The notes under the pieces are model-generated. The model made no database searches, had not been told where the DNA came from, and saw only the letters and a program-made list of their open reading frames with translations. From Epithemia pelagica (lineage: Eukaryota > Bacillariophyta > Bacillariophyceae > Surirellales > Surirellaceae), in the NCBI GenBank assembly GCA_946965045.2, contig OX337234.1, forward strand, positions 3,348,001-3,412,000: DNA of 64,000 bases, read 5' to 3'. The position numbers and the translations under genes are program-made. Positions 32,701 to 43,841 of this stretch are shown in pieces (position 1 is the stretch's first letter; each line of letters begins with the position of its first letter).

Positions 32701-35700
32701 TTGGAAGCGACGATGGCCATCCACTGGGAGAATCACTCGGTTGGGACGAAGGGTAGTCGCTGGGGTTTCCAGAAGGTGAAGAACTTGGTAGAGCGCTCGG
32801 AATCATGGACGGATCATTGCTAGGCAATGTGGAGGGATGGATCGAGGGACTCCTGGTCGGGTTTGTGGAGGGAGCATGGGTGGGCCGGTTGGTCGGTGAT
32901 AGTGTGGGATGGCCCGTTGGCTTGATCGACGGAGACTGACTCGGACTTTGCGAGGGAGCAATGGAGAGGCCTTCCAGAAGAGTGAAAAGTTCAAACAAGA
33001 GGTCCTCCTCCAAAGACGACCCAGCATTGGTAGGACCCGATCCCTCGTCGTAGGAAACCACCATGCGTGCCAGTTGCATACACTGAACATTCGTTTGACA
33101 CAGTCGAAGCTCAAATTCGGTCAAAAAGTCAAAGGTTACTCCTTCCTCCTTCGCAGTGTCGGTAAGGCGTCGCATCGTCTGGTACAATAGCCCCTGGACG
33201 GCTTTACTATTATCGCTCCTTTGGGTCATCCATGGTGGCTGCAGCTGTGCTGCTTGTGTCGAACGCAGGTCCCGATGATGGGAGTGTAAAAACACGTTGT
33301 TGGGGATGGATTTGGAAGTTTCGTCCTCACCTGGAATGTAAAAGACATTGGTGGACTGGTCCTGTGAATCTATGGAGTCGGTCTTGCCTTGATTTACATC
33401 GATCGGTACAGACACCTTGGAGGAGGAGGAGGAGGAGGAGGAGGAGGAGTCGTAGGGATCACTTTGGGAGTACGAAAACACATTGGGCAAGGATGAGGAG
33501 ACCGCCGTTACCGGCGATTTATTCGGGTCGCCTAGGGTGGTGGTGGTCGTCGTCGTCGTCAGGGGATTGGTTGCCAAAGTCTCGGCCGCACCAGCCGTGG
33601 CACCAATACTATCCGTCTGGTTGGAACTATTGCCTCGTCGTTCAAAGACCCGGTCACATCCATCGCACCACACGACTGTCGACACTTGACATTGCAAGAC
33701 GGGGCCTTCAAAATAGGTGGTCGTGTCGACCCATTCGCAACAGGTGGACTCATTGTGACAGGTCAATGTGACACTGGTCATGAGACGGGACAAGTCTCCT
33801 TCGCATCCACCAAATACATCATTGTAGGTGGAAGCAAACAATTCTTCAAACAAGAGCGCTTGTTCCACCGTCAAGGGCTGCAACTGATTGGTTTCGGCCG
33901 ACGATGTCGGGGGAATAAAGTCCAAGGTGACGGTACTATTGTGTTGAATGGCCTCGACGATGTTGGAACAATTGTAAATGGGTTCATTGATGGGTTCTGG
34001 TACCAAGGGTGTCGTAACGGGCGTCGTGGGGGTCGAGGTTTGGGTGGCCGCAACCGCGGCGGCTACCACGGATGCCACGGCCACGGCCGAAACCACTCCC
34101 ACTGCACCGGCTGCGGCCGAAGCACTTCCCGCTTCGCCACCCGATCCACCACCGAAACCTCCACCTCCGGCAGCCGCAGCCGCATTGGTCGAGGCCATGG
34201 TGCCTGTCGTTGTACGATGCCAAAACCAAACACACAAACCACCCAGAAACACAAAAGCACACACACACAAACCACACGAAAGGATTCCACAAGTAGGAGA
34301 GTGAGTCGTCCGGTTCTCCACCACACACCACATAGGGTTCTTGGCACACTATACTTCCACGTACCGGAAGCACAGGATCCAGCGGCATTGTTGGCCGCTG
34401 CCACGGCCATTTGATGCAAGACCAGTTGCATTCTAATTGCAAAAAAGAACACAGCCCAAACGAAAAACACCCACAGATACACAGGAAACGTCCAAGAACA
34501 AACACACGCACAAAAGAAACAGTTGGTGGTGGTGAGTCAACAAAACGAGAGAGCACCGTAAACAAGCCATATTTCAATACAAACAGCAGGAAGATCCAAC
34601 ACAACTCTGCTCTCCGTGCACACACGAGGCACTTTCGTGGTTGGCACGACACACACAAAACACACACACACTCGACCACACGAAACAAACAAACGTGACG
34701 TACTGTGTCGAAGTCGTGGCCGTGGTGGTAGCCGTTGTTGTAGTGGTCGTGGCCGCGGCGGCAACAGTCGTTTCGGCGGCCGCCGCGGTCGTCGTCGTCG
34801 TGGCCGCGGCAGCACTCGTGGTGGTTTCATGAAGAACGAGGGCCGCCGCCACGGCATCGTCTTCATCGACCAAGGAACTGGTAGCGGCCGTATTGCTCAT
34901 GCGCGCCAAGGCATTGCCCACAAAGACACCGACGGGGACGACCAAGGCCATGGCATGACCATACTTGTGTCTGTCGCGTTCCAGTCGTTGATCGTGACGT
35001 CTCGTCATGCTATCGACCGAATCCTCATCGTCCTCGTCATTACTGCAGTCGTCGTCGCTGTCGTTGTCGTCGTCACTTTGTTGTTGGTTCTTCTTGTTCT
35101 TCTTCTTCGTTTTCGTTTTCTGTTTGGGGTTGGTCGAGTCCAAGGCAGCGGCAAAGCCACCGACAGGACCACCACCACGATTGGACTCTTCCCCAGCATC
35201 CTTGTCGTCCTTGTCGTTGTCATCATCATCGTCCAGATGCCCCAAGAGAGACGAAGAATCCTGTTGGGGCAGCCGTGGTTCTTGGGTGGTTGCTGTCAAA
35301 GACGAAGAAGTAGTAGTAGTCCTCACTGCACGATTCGGTTCGGGTTCCTCCTCCTCGAGAATGGGAGAAACGGCAGTTCGTGGAGGAGGAGGGCGATGAG
35401 CATGCTTGTTCTTATTGTTGTTGGTGGCGGTATCTCCACGACGAGACTGGGTGTTTGCCCTTCTCCTCCTTCTCCTTGTTGCGGTTGTGGTTGTGGGTAT
35501 TGTTGTTGTGGTTTCTGCTGCTAGAGTGGTGGTACAAGAGGAGGAGCTCCGGGCCGCATCGAGGCTTGCATGTTGTTCTTGTTGGTGTTGTTGTTGGTGG
35601 TGGTGTTGTGGAACCACCGGAAGGGCGGATGCTGCGACCGATTCATTCGAATGCGACTGCGGGGGTCGTTGTCGTGTGGAAGAAGGAGGAGAAGAAGAAG

Positions 35701-35872
35701 ATGATGATGATGATGACGACGCATCGCCATCATCCCCAACACCACCATTGGTGGGAGGTATTCTTGTTCTGTGGCTGTTGCTTCTCCTTCTTGTCGTCGT
35801 CGTCGTCGTCGTGGTGTGGACCGACGGCGGCTGGTGCGTGTAATGATTGTCCTCCTTGTTGTGTTTCTTCAT
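29782..35872 (-). CDS. Giant PSxx-repeat protein with C-terminal L-type lectin domain
   Basis: Four exons on the minus strand: 35872-34704, 34432-34365 (68 nt), 34203-30223 and 30149-29782, together 5586 nt (1861 codons plus stop). Donors are GTACGT, GTACGT and GTAAGT; phases 2, 1 and 1 fit exactly. 35872 is the first ATG. Residues 1-300 are acidic, basic and Thr/Ser-rich. Exon 2 and the Cys domain after it (TCCEWV...VVWCDGCDRVF) match the paralog at 23400-28910. About 760 residues of PSxx repeats follow (~827-1584). Then comes a motif CxxDDxCTxDxC (CDCNDDDNCTADIC), and then an L-type lectin-like fold with GDGMAFVIHQD, LGGKGGDLGIYDG, a VELDS|WFNED junction across the last intron, and VYIGFSAGTG. 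It is likely a cell-surface carbohydrate-binding protein on a long stalk. Confidence 0.85.
30915..31220 (-). repeat. 96-bp coding minisatellite in PSxx-lectin gene
   Basis: A block with GAGCTTGGTTCTTG recurs at 31002, 31098 and 31194, spacing 96 bp. It codes for units of 32 residues (eight PSxx steps) around PSQEPSSFPS...SESPSDAPS. Copies differ slightly. Confidence 0.85.
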
Positions 35873-36551
35873 TGTTGTCAACCGAGATTCCTGGCACCAC
35901 CCGTTCTACATTCCATTCTTCTATTCGATTCTAATAGTTCTTGTGGAGCCTTTTTGCTTTGAGTTTCCAATGGTTTGTTCTCTCTCTCTTTTGGTTCTCT
36001 GTGTTCTCTCTCTTTTGGTTCTGTTTCACAGGAGTGGTGCTTCTCTGTGAGTTGGTTCGTGCGTGGTTGTGGTTGTGGTTGTGGTGCTCGTTGTGAATGA
36101 ATGGTCTCATTCATCTCTCCAGAGAGGTGCGCTCTCTCATCACTCTCCATACATCCGTAATTTCACCGGTCGGACGAGGAGGCGAAACACACACACACAA
36201 GATCTCTCTCTCTCGCGTTTGTTGGGGGGTTAGTTGGGGGCTGGTTTGAAGGCCATTGTGGAAAACGCGGGATTGATAAGGAATATGGACTGGAACGTCA
36301 CAAGGGGCTTTGTTCGAAAGTTGTTCCGGTGGTTCGGATCGAGGACAATTCACGCGGGCCCATTCCCTGGAGTCTCGCTGAGACATGGATGCCACGTCAT
36401 CCGGTACTCAAGCACTCTCGATCTTTCACGTTGATGGTATTGTTATTAATTACTATTTACATATATAACTTATGGACGCTCGAGAGTGTTGCATCCAACG
36501 GCTTGGAGTCTGAAGTCTGAAGCCGCAGTTCGACAACGGCACTCGAATACC
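35873..36551. other. Divergent promoter region between PSxx-lectin and sulfotransferase genes
   Basis: 679 bp between two start codons pointing away from each other, so it probably holds both promoters. It contains CT- and CA-rich runs (36000-36030, 36187-36220) and an AT-rich stretch at 36440-36475. No gene is seen. Confidence 0.5.
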
Positions 36552-38661
36552 ATGGTTGGCACGGAGAAGAAACATCGCGATCTCATGCTCCCACCCCCCG
36601 ACGAGACGTATGTGGGATCATCCTCAGCATCATCTTCGAGTAGTAGTAGTGACCACGATGATGGAGCCAGGAAGGCCGTGGAAATGACATGCTTGGGCGA
36701 CAAGGACGACGACCAGGACGATACTCATTTGTGGAATCCTCCTCCCAGTGCTCCCACGGCCCTGCAAGAGGACGATTTGGAAGAAGAAACAGTGCAAGGG
36801 AGTCGGACTCTGTATCGTCATTCGTTGGAAGACGACGACGACGACGATGACGATGAATGGGACGATGATGAGGGAGGATTTGCCATGTCCCCACCGACCA
36901 ATCATGGCTCCCGATTGTATCATCCGCTCGGTTCCCGAACCGGACGCACGACTTGTACGACGCGCATTTGGCAAGCCTTGTCGATTGTCGTGCTGAGTTT
37001 GACGGTCGCCGTCTGGTATCGTTTCGTGGGCGGCCCCAATTCCTATCCCCCGGCGTGGATGTCGTCCTCGTCGGGTTCGACCAGTCATTATGTTGCCACG
37101 ACCAAACCGTCGACCCACCACCACTATGCCTTTACGGCCGACGAAATTCGGCGCATGCAACAACACTTGACCCCGCACCCCTTGTACCTCGACAACACGA
37201 CGGGCAGTGTGACACGCCATCAATTGTTGCATTTGCATCACATGAAAACGGGAGGCACCTGTACGTATTGTCGTAGTGGTAGCATTCTGGACGACGAGAC
37301 TCTCACCAGTGCCTTTTTTTCGTTCTTTGGTGTTTTTATTTTCGTTGCTCCACTATACATATATCTTTGGTTCTTCCTTGTCGTTGTTTGGCTCCACTCC
37401 AAAATCCAACTCCACCACCGCCAACCATATGACACACTTGTCGTCGTCGTCGTCGTCGTTGCATGATAAACCATATCATTTCCATTCACACACCCAAACA
37501 AACATATAAACAGCCTTGGATGCCTTGATTCGTTGTGGCGTCAAACGATGGGAATCGCTGCATCATGCAACGACGGCAACGAGAATTCCCTATACCAGTT
37601 TGCACGAATGTGGACCGCAACGCTATAAAGAGTGCAAAGAGGGAACGGACCAACAGTGTCATGCCCAAATGCAACGGGCCAGTGTGGCCAGTTTTTGTGC
37701 TCCGTTGCGCGATTTGTCCGCCTTTGATTGGACGACAACAATGTCCAGTCCTCCGAAGGAGACGCCGAGCCATGGTTCGACGACCACGACAACGACTGCC
37801 ACACCCACAACGACGACGACCCTTCCGAATCCTTCCTGGCATGCGGTTACCGTGTTGCGCGATCCGGTCGACCGGGTCTGGTCCATGTATCGCTTCAAGA
37901 CCAAATTTTGTTATGCCTGTCTGAGTTTGGCGGAGGTGTACGCCGTGATTGCCAATGGGACATACCAAAATCATTTTGTGAAAACCATGGGTCCCAACTA
38001 CGCACCGCCCTATGCCCATCATTGTGCCAGTCAATTGCAAAATCACATGACGCGCAATCTGTTGGTTCGGACACCCACCTTGCCGGGAAGTACTCCCACG
38101 GCCAATTGGACCATGGAGGACTACGATGCCCTCTTGTGGAGCAACACCACAACCACCACGACAGCAATGACGACGAATTGGACGCCCGACCAACTAAAAG
38201 CGGCCCGGTCCGCCTTGGTCCAACAAGCAGTGGAGGATTTGCACTCCGTCTTTACCATTGTCGGTTTGACGGAAGAGTTGCCCCTGACGCGGCGTATGGT
38301 CGGTCACGTCTTTCCCTGGTTGGCCCAAACATTGAACGTGGGAAGTGACGGCAAGAACCACAACACTAGTACCAAACCGCCACAACAATGTGTCTTGCCG
38401 CACGCCAATGCCTCTCCCCGCAACAATCGGTGTGGACCCGATGGCATTTCTCATTGGGACTTGCCCCCTCATCCTTCGGCGGCCGATGCCGCCTTGATTC
38501 GACAGTACAATGCCTTGGACATGCAAGTCTATCAAGCCGCCCAACGACAATTTGCCTTGCAACAAGTCGCCCTCGGATGGCAACAGGCACAGCCGCAGCC
38601 GTCCTCGGGCCAGCATCCACCACAAGTACAACATGCACAACCACCGGGCCACCAACCGTAA
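36552..38661 (+). CDS. Type II Golgi-type carbohydrate sulfotransferase
   Basis: Two exons, 36552-37260 and 37514-38661, coding for 618 residues. The donor is GTACGT; the acceptor is at AACAG 37513; phase 1 fits. The frame is open upstream but 36552 is the first ATG. An acidic cytosolic tail is followed by a membrane helix at residues ~139-161. The 5'-phosphosulfate (PAPS) loop is LHHMKTGGTS at ~228-238, split by the intron after KTGG. The 3'-phosphate motif is VLRDPVDRVWSMY with Arg352. Together they indicate a PAPS-dependent sulfotransferase of the heparan-sulfate 2-O/carbohydrate type that would transfer sulfate to wall or secreted polysaccharides in the Golgi lumen. The exact acceptor cannot be told. 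A Gln/Pro-rich tail ends the protein. Confidence 0.85.
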
Positions 38662-39265
38662 CAATCAAAAGACTCTCATCCACTGTGGTGGTCCCGACCA
38701 CCAACGCCAAATACATACATACACAGTCACAGAGATGGCACCCTCCATTGGAGGGGATTCACACGTTACAAGGATTCGGCACACACGTGTTCCACAATGA
38801 AATGTCGAGGGGAGATATTCCAGCAGTATAGTTAGAAAACATGGATGGACAATGATGGGTTCCATGGTTTGTACAGTTATATACATATATACATACACCA
38901 AGAATAAAGTGTCATGGATTCAGACCGTTGCAGATCCAATAAACTAGGTTTAGTTAGTTCATTGTCGATATGCACCCACCCAACACCGCGAACAATTGTC
39001 GGCGCGGATCCAACAAGGGCGATGGAACCTACCTACACTGGACCCGGAACTGATGCTAGCTGCTCTCTCGTCTTTTCGGTGAAGACGAATTGTCATTGAG
39101 TGTATGGTTTATCGGGTCGTTCCAGTCCTGGCTGTTGGATCCTATACATCATGACGCTGGGGAAGAGTGGGGACGCGGTCCCTTGTTGGTCAAAGCATTT
39201 CAACGTTGGAAAGATGTGATTCCCGTTTCTTCCATTTCCATGATCATGGTGGTCGCAGGAACACC
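38662..39265. other. Intergenic, no gene seen
   Basis: No frame with a motif. It is followed directly by the 62-bp tandem repeat array. Confidence 0.5.
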
Positions 39266-39513
39266 AAGAAACAGAATCTTGAACCTTCCATGGACTCTTC
39301 TTTTGCTTCCTCCTCGTTTGCCTCTTCAAGAAACAGAATCTTGAACCTTCCATGGACTCTTCTTTTGCTTCCTCCTCGTTTGCCTCTTCAAGAAACAGAA
39401 TCTTGAACCTTCCATGGACTCTTCTTTTGCTTCCTCCTCGTTTGCCTCTTCAAGAAACAGAATCTTGAACCTTCCATGGACTCTTCTTTTGCTTCCTCCT
39501 CGTTTGCCTCTTC
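39266..39513 (+). repeat. Tandem array of four 62-bp repeats
   Basis: Units start at 39266, 39328, 39390 and 39452 and are nearly identical. Each begins AAGAAACAGAATC and contains CCATGGACTCTTC, so each carries an ATG. 62 is not a multiple of 3, so frames rotate from unit to unit. The last unit runs into what looks like the 5' coding end of the next gene. Confidence 0.92.
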
Positions 39514-39709
39514 TTCTATGACCTCATCCTCCTTTTCAGACGAGGATTCGTCGTCCACCAATATGTCAGACTCTGGATGGTTGCAAAATTTGACAAGCTG
39601 CCAAGAACGATTTCAGGTCCTGCTACAGCAACGAATGTGGGTGGAGAGTGTGGATCGACAAGTTCTGGATGCCATTCATCGCTTTCAGGAACAGTTGGAT
39701 CGATTTTGA
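39476..39709 (+). CDS. Possible 5' part of the SHRW-domain gene in another frame
   Basis: 77 codons beginning MDSSFASSSFASSS inside the last 62-bp repeat, then a plausible helical segment (RFQVLLQQRMWVESVDRQVL). It ends at TGA exactly where the next frame picks up (TTT TGA G). It is either the real N-terminus, joined by an indel or +1 frameshift, or a separate short frame. An intron with clean GT-AG ends joining the two frames was not found. Confidence 0.4.
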   Translation: MDSSFASSSFASSSMTSSSFSDEDSSSTNMSDSGWLQNLTSCQERFQVLLQQRMWVESVDRQVLDAIHRFQEQLDRF

Positions 39710-41117
39710 GCCCTTCTTGAGAACTCCACCAGCGCAGCAAGGGCGTCCACGACAACAGCAACTACTGCTACGCCTACGGGTGAGGTCGGATCAAGGCAAG
39801 CCATCAGCAATACCAGGAGCACAAGGTCTTGCAAATCAACAGCCACTACCGCCTATGCAATCGACTCCAATGGAGTTATCCAACTCGGAACACTCACAAC
39901 AAGAACAACAAGAGTTGGAAAAGCACTTTTGTTACATTCGTTGGGACGCCTTTGACCACTTTCGGCAGTCTCCCACTCAAGAATACCTGCAGGCAGTGTT
40001 GATTCCCTTTGACTGTACTCAGAACATTGTCCATCTCTTCCATACGCATGACAGTATTGAAGACATGGAGGATCACGATTGTTGGTTCTATGATGGCTTT
40101 TTCTTTGACCTCTGTTGTACGTGTTGGGAGCCCCTCGTGTCGTCGACCGACCAGGCGGAACGCGACCGTCTCCGTTCTCTCTTGTTGCGATACTGTCACG
40201 TCTTTGTGGTCAGTCCCATCCAAGTTCTGGCCGAGACACGATTTCAAGTGCTTCGGGATTGTATGTACGCCTTGAAGAATAACAAACTGGTTTTGAATGA
40301 AAATGTGAGAATGGTCATGGATGTTTCGGGATGCGATCCGACCTTTGAAACCGTTCAAGACATTTTGCGCCAATCTAAAGATTATAGTTCGGAACGGAAT
40401 GAGCTGATTGGGTATTTACGGGAATTCTTTTCCGAGCATGTCCCGTACAAATTGATTCGAGTTCAGGATCTCCTCAAGGCCAAGGACTGGAATACCGTCC
40501 AGACGATTCCATTGGATTTCAAACACTTTGATCGGTCCAAAGTCCTCATGATTTCCCATCGGTGGCCGGAAGAGGATTGCCCCGATCCGGACCAGAAAAA
40601 GCTCCGAATGATTCAAAATTATCTCCATGAAAAGTGCCAGAATCTAGAGTATGAGCATGTCTTTGTGGATTTCAAGTGCATTCAGCATTACATTGCCAAT
40701 GACAAGGACGGCTTACTCCTCGAGATGAACAACCTTTACAAGGTTTGCAATTGCTTTTGCATTATGGACGAATTGTATTTTCAAAGAGCATGGTGCTTGT
40801 TTGAACTTTGTGTCAACTTGTTTTATCACGAATCGGCTAAATCGCCCATTCTTGTTCATAAGTCGCACTATCGAGTGAAGCAGGAACCGGTCTGGGAACG
40901 ACTCCAAAAGATGATGCGCACCCGGGGAGTTGGGTATCGATCGACTCTGGAGGACCATTTTGAAATTGGAGGCAAGATGTACCCCTTGCCTTGCAATGCA
41001 GATGAATTGAATCATCAATTGAAGGAACTCATTCGATCTTCCAAGGTGACCAAGCCAAAAGACATTGCTCGCATTCTCTACTTGTTTGACGTTTTGATAC
41101 AAAAGAAGCGGCCATGA
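39669..41117 (+). CDS. Unknown protein with SHRW...RAWCLFE domain
   Basis: 482 codons from the first in-frame ATG. The core shows a DCWFYDGFFFDL...CCTCWEP region, then LMISHRWPEEDCPDPDQ, HVFVDFKCIQ, and DELYFQRAWCLFEL. This 'SHRW ... D..C.Q ... Y..R.WC..E' pattern recurs in algal and fungal proteins and recalls TIR-like or nucleotide-processing folds, but I cannot assign an activity. There is no signal peptide or membrane helix. The true 5' end is uncertain. Another frame, from an ATG at 39476 in the last 62-bp repeat, reads well to RFQEQLDRF and stops at TGA 39707; a single skipped T in TTTTGA joins it to this frame. Part of its 3' end is duplicated at 44198-44398. Confidence 0.65.
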   Translation: MPFIAFRNSWIDFEPFLRTPPAQQGRPRQQQLLLRLRVRSDQGKPSAIPGAQGLANQQPLPPMQSTPMELSNSEHSQQEQQELEKHFCYIRWDAFDHFRQSPTQEYLQAVLIPFDCTQNIVHLFHTHDSIEDMEDHDCWFYDGFFFDLCCTCWEPLVSSTDQAERDRLRSLLLRYCHVFVVSPIQVLAETRFQVLRDCMYALKNNKLVLNENVRMVMDVSGCDPTFETVQDILRQSKDYSSERNELIGYLREFFSEHVPYKLIRVQDLLKAKDWNTVQTIPLDFKHFDRSKVLMISHRWPEEDCPDPDQKKLRMIQNYLHEKCQNLEYEHVFVDFKCIQHYIANDKDGLLLEMNNLYKVCNCFCIMDELYFQRAWCLFELCVNLFYHESAKSPILVHKSHYRVKQEPVWERLQKMMRTRGVGYRSTLEDHFEIGGKMYPLPCNADELNHQLKELIRSSKVTKPKDIARILYLFDVLIQKKRP

Positions 41118-41875
41118 CGGCATTGTGGTTGCTGATATTCCGTTCTTTGGTTGGAATCATCACACTCCAACAACCAACAAATGTTGTTCTCTTGTTGCAT
41201 CATCCATCGAGAGAACACAGACACTTGCGCGCCAGTTGTCTGTGGTTGTCTGTGTATATCTCTCTCGTCTTTGGTGGTGGGTGCGTTTCATGTTCCCCTC
41301 GTGCGGCAGCCCCAGTAGTAGAGGGCGATATACAGTCTATTCTATATGACAGGGGATGCACTGGGCAAACAATCCGGATTCCTTGCCACTCGTTCTGCCA
41401 AACTTCATCATTCTGGCATGTGACACTTTGGACATCTGAGAGTGCACCTTGGAGAGAATGGAAGAGCCACCGAAACACCGGACTATGCGGCATGGTATAG
41501 AATACAATCCATACTACAATACTGCATTGGTTCTGCTTGGTTCGATCGTGATAGCATTCGATACTGGTGACTACTATAATGCATGGTTTCTGCGTGGGTT
41601 CGATCGTGACAGCGTGGTGCGGGCGATGGTACAATCCCTAGGTAGTAGTGCGCCGTTTGTCGCTGCTTTCGTTCATTTGTCAATTTTGGTCCCATCCTCG
41701 CCTTGGGTTCCCGGAGGACTCTTGGTGGCATTCTTTGGTGTTTGTCAGCAGTAAGAGGAACCACCAAGAAGAAGAGGATGAGTTGGATTGCAATTTGCAA
41801 AATGTGAGAGCGGTAATAGATATAATTTTGTGTTGGCAGCAGTAGGACACACGTTATCGCCAGCCATGCCGATCA
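40918..41875 (+). repeat. Direct segmental duplication, copy 1
   Basis: From the last third of the SHRW-domain gene (ACCCGGGGAGTTGG) through its 3' flank to TATCGCCAGCCATGCC. It matches 44198-45137 with many substitutions and some indels. Confidence 0.85.
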
Positions 41876-42542
41876 ATCTACATCTCTCAGTAACTGTCAA
41901 ATCAGTTTGCCGACGTTGTATTCGCGACTCACGTTTTCTCACTCCCACGTAACTTCTAACTTCGCATTGACGATTGACGACACTAAGATGGACGACGAAT
42001 TGACAAGTGGGCGACCGGAGATTGTGTGTGTACCAACATTCGTCGGATCCAGCACTACCCACAAATGCAGCGCGAGGTAATTACCAGTCTAATTGCGTGG
42101 GAAAATCCGAGGTGTTGGTGGTTTGTGCTTGGTTTCATTGTATTTACGAGTTCTCCCTCGCTCTCCTCTACCTTGTGGCATTGTTGCTTTTGATGATGAA
42201 AAGGACCTGCGTTCTCTTTGGTAGCGATTCACCCCTGTATCTGGTTTTACCTTGTTCTACCGAGTTTTGAAGAGCGCTTTATACCCTGCTGAAGTAGGAA
42301 GAATCGAAAGTTCTCGAAACCCTCAAGATCAACCCTCGGGCCATTGGCTCGACGAACGTACAAGTCGCACGCGAAATTGCAAATGATCTTTGAGCCAGAG
42401 ACACACAAGCAACGTTTTCGGTGTTCTTTCATCTTTCCGTACTAGCCGCGCCTGAGGGACCTATTGACTGATGTTCCAAGATATCCAAATTCCACAATCA
42501 TGAGTCACGGGTTTTTCAAGTCAAGCATTATGAACATGGGCG
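41118..42542. other. Intergenic: duplicated flank plus unique sequence
   Basis: 41118-41875 belongs to the direct duplication. 41876-42542 is single-copy. No gene with a motif was recognised in either part. A short imperfect direct repeat with GGTTCGATCGTGA occurs at 41540 and 41598. Confidence 0.5.
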
Positions 42543-43577
42543 TTAGGCACTGCTCTTCGTCTTCTTCAACTTGCCGCCTCCAAGAGCATCCTCAACAATT
42601 TTTTTCTGGGACAGCAAAATACCCACGAGTTGTTCTGCAACTGATTTAACGGAAGCCGCGAGAAACGCTCTGCTAATATCAAACGCATGTGACCGAACCG
42701 CGAGACGGTTCGAACCATCGTTCGGTTCCGGATCCAGTCGAACAAACACCCATCCACTATAGGTTGTTGCCACACCGTATATAGGGAAATCTACGGGTAG
42801 GGGTCGTTTCCTCATTGCCTCGCTCGCTGCGGTAAGTTGAGCCAAGTTTTGATAGACGCCTTTATCGAGATCATCCTTCTTCCCTTCCGTAATACATAAT
42901 ATGTTGAACTGTTGAAATTTCGCCACCCAGTCTACTGGCCCCTTTCCTTTGGAACCTTCAATTTGCTCTTCGCAGGCAAGCTTGACACCAGCATGCTTGG
43001 CCGACAAAGCAAGAATGGGGGAGATGAATTCACGTTTGGTATTTTCGCAACCACTTTCGATCGGATCGTACAACTCGTATTTCAGCTTGAGGTCAGCGAT
43101 TGCATGGGTCAAGTGAACGTCGTCATCTGGAATGTGAACTGCAGCTGGAAAAGTCTCAAGCTTTGAGTCAAATTTCAAGTCATCTCCAGCAGCGATTCCG
43201 GCGTACAGCAGCGCCTCTGCCTTTGAAAATTCCGAGAATCCAATTTGAGTGGCCTTGACATACGCCAACATTGGGCTCGCGTGAATGAGCAAATAGTCAT
43301 CCGACAGTCGTACTTTTCCGTCCTTATCTTCATACAGATCAAATTCGACTCCTTCCAAATTCCACGGCCCAGAGATTTGTCTGAAGATGAAGTCTCTGGT
43401 CAAGCCGACCCGAATCACAGAGAATGCCATCTGCTTCCGTCCATACTTGACCGTGATGCTGACAGTGTGGCTGCCTTTCAACAACTCACGCTCTGCTTTC
43501 GTGAAAACTACACCGCCCTCAGTCGTATCCTGAAGCTTCTGTGAAATAGCAGCAATTAAGGTCGGTGCTGCTGCCAT
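42543..43577 (-). CDS. Putative PD-(D/E)XK nuclease-like protein
   Basis: 344 codons from the first ATG (43577, minus strand); the frame is open further back but has no earlier ATG in the gene-like part. Near residue 230-265 the sequence GPVDWVAKFQQFN...CITEGKKDDLDKG...QNLAQL fits the restriction-endonuclease fold pattern: Asp, about 13 residues, then Glu-x-Lys, then a conserved Gln. Related domains occur in Crinkler-type and transposon-associated proteins of stramenopiles and fungi. The N-terminal half (SITVKYGRKQMAF...VEFDLYEDKDGKV) is not recognised. There is no signal peptide. It lies alone between two copies of a 0.95-kb direct duplication, possibly arriving with that rearrangement. Confidence 0.55.
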   Translation of the reverse strand: MAAAPTLIAAISQKLQDTTEGGVVFTKAERELLKGSHTVSITVKYGRKQMAFSVIRVGLTRDFIFRQISGPWNLEGVEFDLYEDKDGKVRLSDDYLLIHASPMLAYVKATQIGFSEFSKAEALLYAGIAAGDDLKFDSKLETFPAAVHIPDDDVHLTHAIADLKLKYELYDPIESGCENTKREFISPILALSAKHAGVKLACEEQIEGSKGKGPVDWVAKFQQFNILCITEGKKDDLDKGVYQNLAQLTAASEAMRKRPLPVDFPIYGVATTYSGWVFVRLDPEPNDGSNRLAVRSHAFDISRAFLAASVKSVAEQLVGILLSQKKIVEDALGGGKLKKTKSSA

Positions 43578-43815
43578 GTTGAGATTAATTGCTTCGCCGC
43601 TTGTTCTTTCATGCGATGTCGTTGGGGGTGAGCATCTTCTACTGCAACTTCCGGTAACTACACGTGAGTCGCATATTCTGACCCAATACCCAACGGACGA
43701 AATTAAAAACAACGTCTACAAAGGATCGATATTAATACAAAGTACGTATTTTGATACCATACTCGTAGAATATGGTTTTCCATTCTCTAGTATGGAACAA
43801 GCGGGAATGTCGTTT

Positions 43816-43841
43816 GTATATCGTTTGATGTCGTTTGATGT
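43816..43841 (-). repeat. CGTTTGATGT repeats, left inverted arm
   Basis: Two and a half 10-bp units (TCGTTTGATG), the reverse complement of the array at 43998-44047. Confidence 0.75.
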
